Below, in pieces: positions 30,301 through 36,300 of a stretch of 64,000 nt of DNA. The notes under the pieces were generated by a model. The model saw nothing but the letters and a program-made list of their open reading frames with translations. It made no database searches and was not told where the DNA came from. The translations under genes and the position numbers were made by a program. Position 1 is the stretch's first letter, and every line of letters starts with the position of its first letter. The stretch is from Catonia carolina (taxonomy: Eukaryota > Arthropoda > Insecta > Hemiptera > Achilidae): contig JAQMRL010000002.1 in assembly GCA_035578175.1 (NCBI GenBank), positions 102,154,748 through 102,218,747 of the forward strand, in the 5' to 3' direction.

Positions 30301-33300
30301 CTTTAACTTTTACTGGGTTTTTTAAGCTCACAATTTCTTGTGAAACATTGATACTGCTGTATCCAAATTACTTTACATGTAAATTGTAAATGATTTGATT
30401 CAGAGACTGGAATTTTTGATAAAAAAAAAATAAACTGGTAATATAACAATGTAACTTTTCTTGTAAACTCACTGCACTTTTCTTGTGAGATCTGTAGTGC
30501 AAATGAAGCAGTAATCAATTGGTTTTTTTTTAAAATCCATGAGGCTCCAAAAAGGGATATAGGACATAGTTAAGTCTAAATATGAATGCTGTGTTAATTA
30601 ATTTTGTATTAACTAACTTATTAATTAATTTTTTAATATTACTACTTAGTTATTGATACCGAAGTCACGAGATTGCCTTTTGTGTGTATGGATGGGCTGT
30701 TAGGAAAGGAAGTGAAAATTTGACAGTACTGCCAACCTCAACAGTGAGACACTACTCGTATATTTCACTACCATGCAGTTTTTACTTACATTTTGTAAGC
30801 TATGGTTTATTCCGAGAAAATGTTTTCTTCATAAACCTTATAAGAAATAAATGTGACCTGTAATATTGCCTATAGCTTAATTACATGACTAGAAATGTTT
30901 GATGTACTGTAATTACCAGCTACCTTATTCCATTGGAACAAACTTTTCTACGAATGAATAGCCTTTTTCACTATTGCTGTCACCATCATCTTCATTATCA
31001 GTCTCACTAGTATCTACCTAACCGTTTCCTTTTTTTTACCAGGTGTCAACAAAACTGTTGAAGAATTAGCTTCTTCACTATCTTCAACTTCTTATATTTT
31101 GAATTGTGGAAAGAGAACCATCACAGTAGTTAGCTACTCACTCATGGCTTTTGTTAAGAGGCAGGGAAAAGCATTTTTGTTTAGCTTCAACTTCACAGCA
31201 TTATTACACTGCATATGAGATTTTGTTCAGCACTGTGAATAGTCTGCCCACGTTTTTGAGAAACTAACATTTCTGTTTACGGTAAAAAATACAGTTAACC
31301 TACAAAAGGTTCCGCGATATACTGTATATGCTCTGGGAATAATATAAGTTGTTGTGTTTGTTGTAGTGAAATTAAAGCAGTCGTGCATGCGCACTGATGC
31401 TTTTCTCCCTTTACCCCTTGTTGCTAACATGGGCAAACTCATGACTCATGTAACTATACCTACCTGTTTACTTGCTTTAATAGTATGTCATCTAATAATT
31501 TTTGCTTAATAATGCATAATTTACGATACAATTTACTTAGAAATATGTGCCTAAAAAAACAAGAAAGGAACTCCTGTGTAGTGTAAATGTTTCATCTCCA
31601 AAGTTTTCTTTAGCTTATTTTAACAGATACAGATTACTATAACTTTCTAAAAATTGTGGTCATTTAATGTTGAGTTTAACAAATTAGTAATCAATCTGTT
31701 TCTATCTTGTGAATTATGGACATTGGAATTCTGCAAAAATGTATGTGTTTTATCTATTGTATGACATTGAAAATGTACAGTAAAGAAATTAAGCAATTGA
31801 AGCTGTTTAAGTAATGGCCAGCATGAGATAAGGTGGTTGCCCCCCCCCCCTCCAACATATATCTAATTGATTTTTCTTAATTTTTTTTTTATTCCTAGTA
31901 TGTGTACTTTGCAATCTGTTCAATTCAGAACAATAAGCAACCCCATGACCCAATGAGATGAGGATGATATGTATGACGTGTAAATGAGGTGTAGTCTTGT
32001 ACAGACTCAGGTCGACCATTCCTGAGAGAGTATGGTTAATTGAACCTCAACCATCAAAGTACACCGGTAACTACTGTCTAGCATTCAAATCCGCATAAAA
32101 GTAACTACCTTTACTAGGATTTGAACCAGGAAACTTCGTCTCCAAAAATCAGCTAGTAAACAGCTGATTTTGGCGACGACTTTACCTCTAGACCAACCTG
32201 GTGGGTTCTCTTAATTTTAAAAATTCTTTTTGTATGTCCATGATTTCAGGTAGAACCAAAATACAGGAAGAAAATGGAAGGAGTTGTGAGGAAACCGCCT
32301 CGTGGTGCCAATAATAAATTGTTACCTGATGAACCGGAACCGTTGACTCCATGCCCTTACTGTGGTTACCGACTGCCAGAGACACAACTGCATTGTACAC
32401 AGTGTAAAAGTAATGTACCATTCTGTATAGCTACGGTAAGTCAAATGACACCAGTCATATCATATTAACTCATTTCATAATAGCATCGCTGTAAATATCA
32501 AATTAAACTTTAAGTAATATTAAATAAAAAGTCTACTCACAACACATTACTCATTGTTCTATGAGAGCAGATCGTAGATTTACACTAATAAACAAAAAGA
32601 AAAAAGTAAAGTGTCAAATGAGAAAAGATGTAATGTTTGGTAGTAAAACATTTTTTAAGTAACATTTACAAGCAGAAACTGTCATTATTGTTGATCAGAA
32701 TATTGTAAAATTTTAAGAAAATTGCACTTAATAATTCTTTTACTAAATATTGTAGCCATTTAAACAGAGGAAGAACATTTCACCTATTGTTAAAATGTAT
32801 TATGTATTGTTAAAATGCTTCTAAATATAAACCAAAAGAAAATGATTGTACAATCCAGTTCATGTTGATAATTTTCTATTAATACTGAAACAACTGATCT
32901 ATTACCATTCCACGTGATGACTAATCTTGTGCGATATTATCTGGAAGAAAACATTTTTTACTTTTTTAAGTTTACTGTATGGACAAGGATAATCACTTTA
33001 ATAATGTTTTGATACTGGTTGCTGTTTTATGTTTTCTTTTTGTTAAGAAATTAGAGTTTATATTCACTGTAAAACTATAGGGTCACTCTTGTGAAATATG
33101 ATCCAGTTAGTGGCTTTACTACATGCAAACAGAATATAACATATTAATATCCTGTCTATTGTTGTTTAGGTCATCAGCCAAAAGGCTGGTCTGAACCTCT
33201 AGAGGCTTTACTAAATAAAACGAGGAGTGAGGGGTTTAACCAATGCTCTCCTCACTGAGCCCTCTGAAAAGCATCGACTTTCCACCATGCAAATGACACC

Positions 33301-36300
33301 TTCACGTCATTTACCAAAGGGCCTGGCTGTATAATGAAATTTATTAGGTACTCTTAGAGGAGATAACTCTGACTAGTGTCTTTTACACCTCTACCTTTTC
33401 TGTTATTAAATGCTTCAGTCATATAATTGACTAACCATGTAATAAAAAACGGAGAACTTTTTTTTGTAGCCCTGGAATTAGCAGATCGAGTGAAAATAAT
33501 TTAACACTCCCATCTACCTGTTATGGGCAAATCCTGTCTACATTTACTAACTAATCATGTTGAAGTGAAAAAAATCAGTGTCAATCGAGCCATCATTATC
33601 CGGGTGGCACTTATATCAAGTGATAAATTGTGGTGCAGTACTTGCTCATTTGGAATTATTGGTTAAACTGCATATGATATAGATGTGCATGAGGTTAAAA
33701 CTATTTGAGTTTTGTACTAATGTAATACAGTCGTTTCTGGATAATTGTGGTCCACTGGTTAATTGGGGCAGCCGGTTTTTTGGGACAGTTCTTTAATGAA
33801 CAAAAACAGAATGGGATTTTACATTGATAAGTACTCTGTTTATTCGGTCCATAATGCCGCTTATTGGGGCCAATCTGATATATTTACAATATATGTTTTA
33901 TTAAAACCATTACAAGCGAGCGACGAACAACACATGGTTCTAAGCGATAAGATAACGGGAAGGATAGAGGTAGTAAACATTTTGACAGAAAACAACAGTA
34001 ATCACACATCAGTCATAACAGAGATGTTATTTACAGTACAATGTGTATGCTTCATAATCGTCATTGCACAAATTTCAGTGAATCATATTTACTATTTATG
34101 CCCAACCTTACAAGTTGTACAGCCTCCTTGCAACTTATGGTTAGTTGTCACTTGTCATAGGTACATAGAACGTTTGTAATTCCATGCTTCTCATCATTTT
34201 TTGTGATTTCATGAGTGTACTGTAACACACTGTTTATTGAGTTGGTTGTTTTGTTATCTCCAGGCTTACTTTTTTATTTTTTTTTAATTCTCATTCGTTT
34301 CACATATTTTGTTGGCATTTTTATGCGTAGGCTTACAGTTCAGTACTACTATCAACGTTGTTTGAGTGTTGAATGCCATGTAACGATGACAGTGTGAACG
34401 AATAAAGCTTCTTGACAAAATAAAAATGTATCCACCTAACTTAAGCCAACGTAAACTATCAGAACTAACCGGCGTACCGAAAATTATGATAGCTTGTATC
34501 GTGCTCCAAGAAAATCTAGAAAATACACCAAGAGTTGGCATTAAAAGATCATGGAACATCTCGGAAAAGAAAATATGAAGGAAGGATCCATTTGTTGAAA
34601 AGCATTGAATTAATGGTTCGCCATTGTAACTTCACAAGGTGTTAGTGTCAATGGTTCAATGTGTAAAACCATGGCAAAAGGTTTTGCTGAAAAGTTAATT
34701 ATTGTTTTGATACCCTTTTATTTTTCTCGTTGTATATGGATAGAAGTTGCATGTAATAATTTTAATAAAATACAGTGTCATATATGCCACATTTTACGAA
34801 TTCGTTTATTATGGCCAGCCGTTTAATTGGGCCAAAATGCTCCGGTCCCGATGTCCCCCAATTATCCGGAATTGACTGTACCTATTATTATGGTAATACT
34901 TGCTTTGATCCAGAGAGCATCTGTTTTGAGAGAGGTTGGAGGAATTGATTCTGTGCATGTAAATAACTCCTGTATATTTGTACATTATTGTGTATTAATT
35001 AAAAGTCCTTTGTTTGATCAAGAGGAAATCAGTCTTTGATATGAAATAGAACACTAATAGAAAATGGTTTTTGTAGAATGTAAATTTATTGTAAATCTTT
35101 GTTGCAGGGTCGACATATACTGAAAGATGATCTAACAGTGTGTACCAATTGTCATTTTCCGGCTATTAAAACTGAACTCTTATTGTAAGTGCATTCCTTT
35201 TTCATCAGATTTTTTATTATGTTGTTAAATATCAAATGAAACTTAAAGTAGTATTAAATAAAAAGTGAAGTAGTGTTGATCAAAAAAAGATGTAATGGTT
35301 GGTAGTAAAACATTTGTTCAGTAATATTGTCATGTATTACATGGATGGGGTCAGTATTCTGTTGATTTCATTTTCAGTTTTTGGTGGCAATTTTTTTAAA
35401 TTATCATCTTATCATTTTGTATTGTTCGTCCGTCACACCCATATGTCAGAAACTACAAGAGATGGCAACAAACGGTTTTCAGATTCGTAATTTACACAAA
35501 AAGTTAGTGGGACTAAATTGGGTTTGAAGTTCCAGTTTCAACCGGAAGTGGCTCAAAATCGGAAGTCAAAAAATCAAAGTTGGAATTTGCAAAAAAAAAT
35601 AGTGTTATTCAATTCCTCTTAAAGACTGGATACAGAACTCACTACTGGTTTCTGCCATAAGTCAAAGATAAGCCTTTTTAAAAATTGCCACCAGCCGTGA
35701 GACGCGTGGTCTCGTGAAAGGGATTTTTGTAATTTGGCTTATGTATGGTGAAAGGTGAATTTATGCTTTGTTTGATGGTTTGCAGTGACATACAGAAACT
35801 ATCATAAAATGCAATCAGAATCCAAGAACTGCCAGATTTTAAGTCAGATGGTATTCTATTTCACCATTTTCACATGATATTTCTACAAGCGATTACTCCA
35901 GGAGAACTCATAGATACAACTAATTGTCGGTTGAATAAAAAAAATCACCCAGAGAATGTTTTACATTCATCTATTGAATTGAATTTTTATGGATAGTGAT
36001 TTGGGTTTTAATATTATGATTAGTATTAGTATTATTATTATTATTTAGTATTATTTTCTTTTTGTGTTGCATACTTCTGTAATGCTTTACAATTTTCCTG
36101 TTCATTTCAGCATCAGCTAGGGATCTTTTCCGTTATTTGTATACCACTTTTTAAAATCCAGTTTTCCATAATACATCTACCATACTATACATGAAGCTTA
36201 GTATTTATGTTAATTTATAATAATAGTGCATGCATACATTTACAAAAATTAATTATTTAAAAATGTTAAATACATAAATATGAATAACTAACCTAACCGC

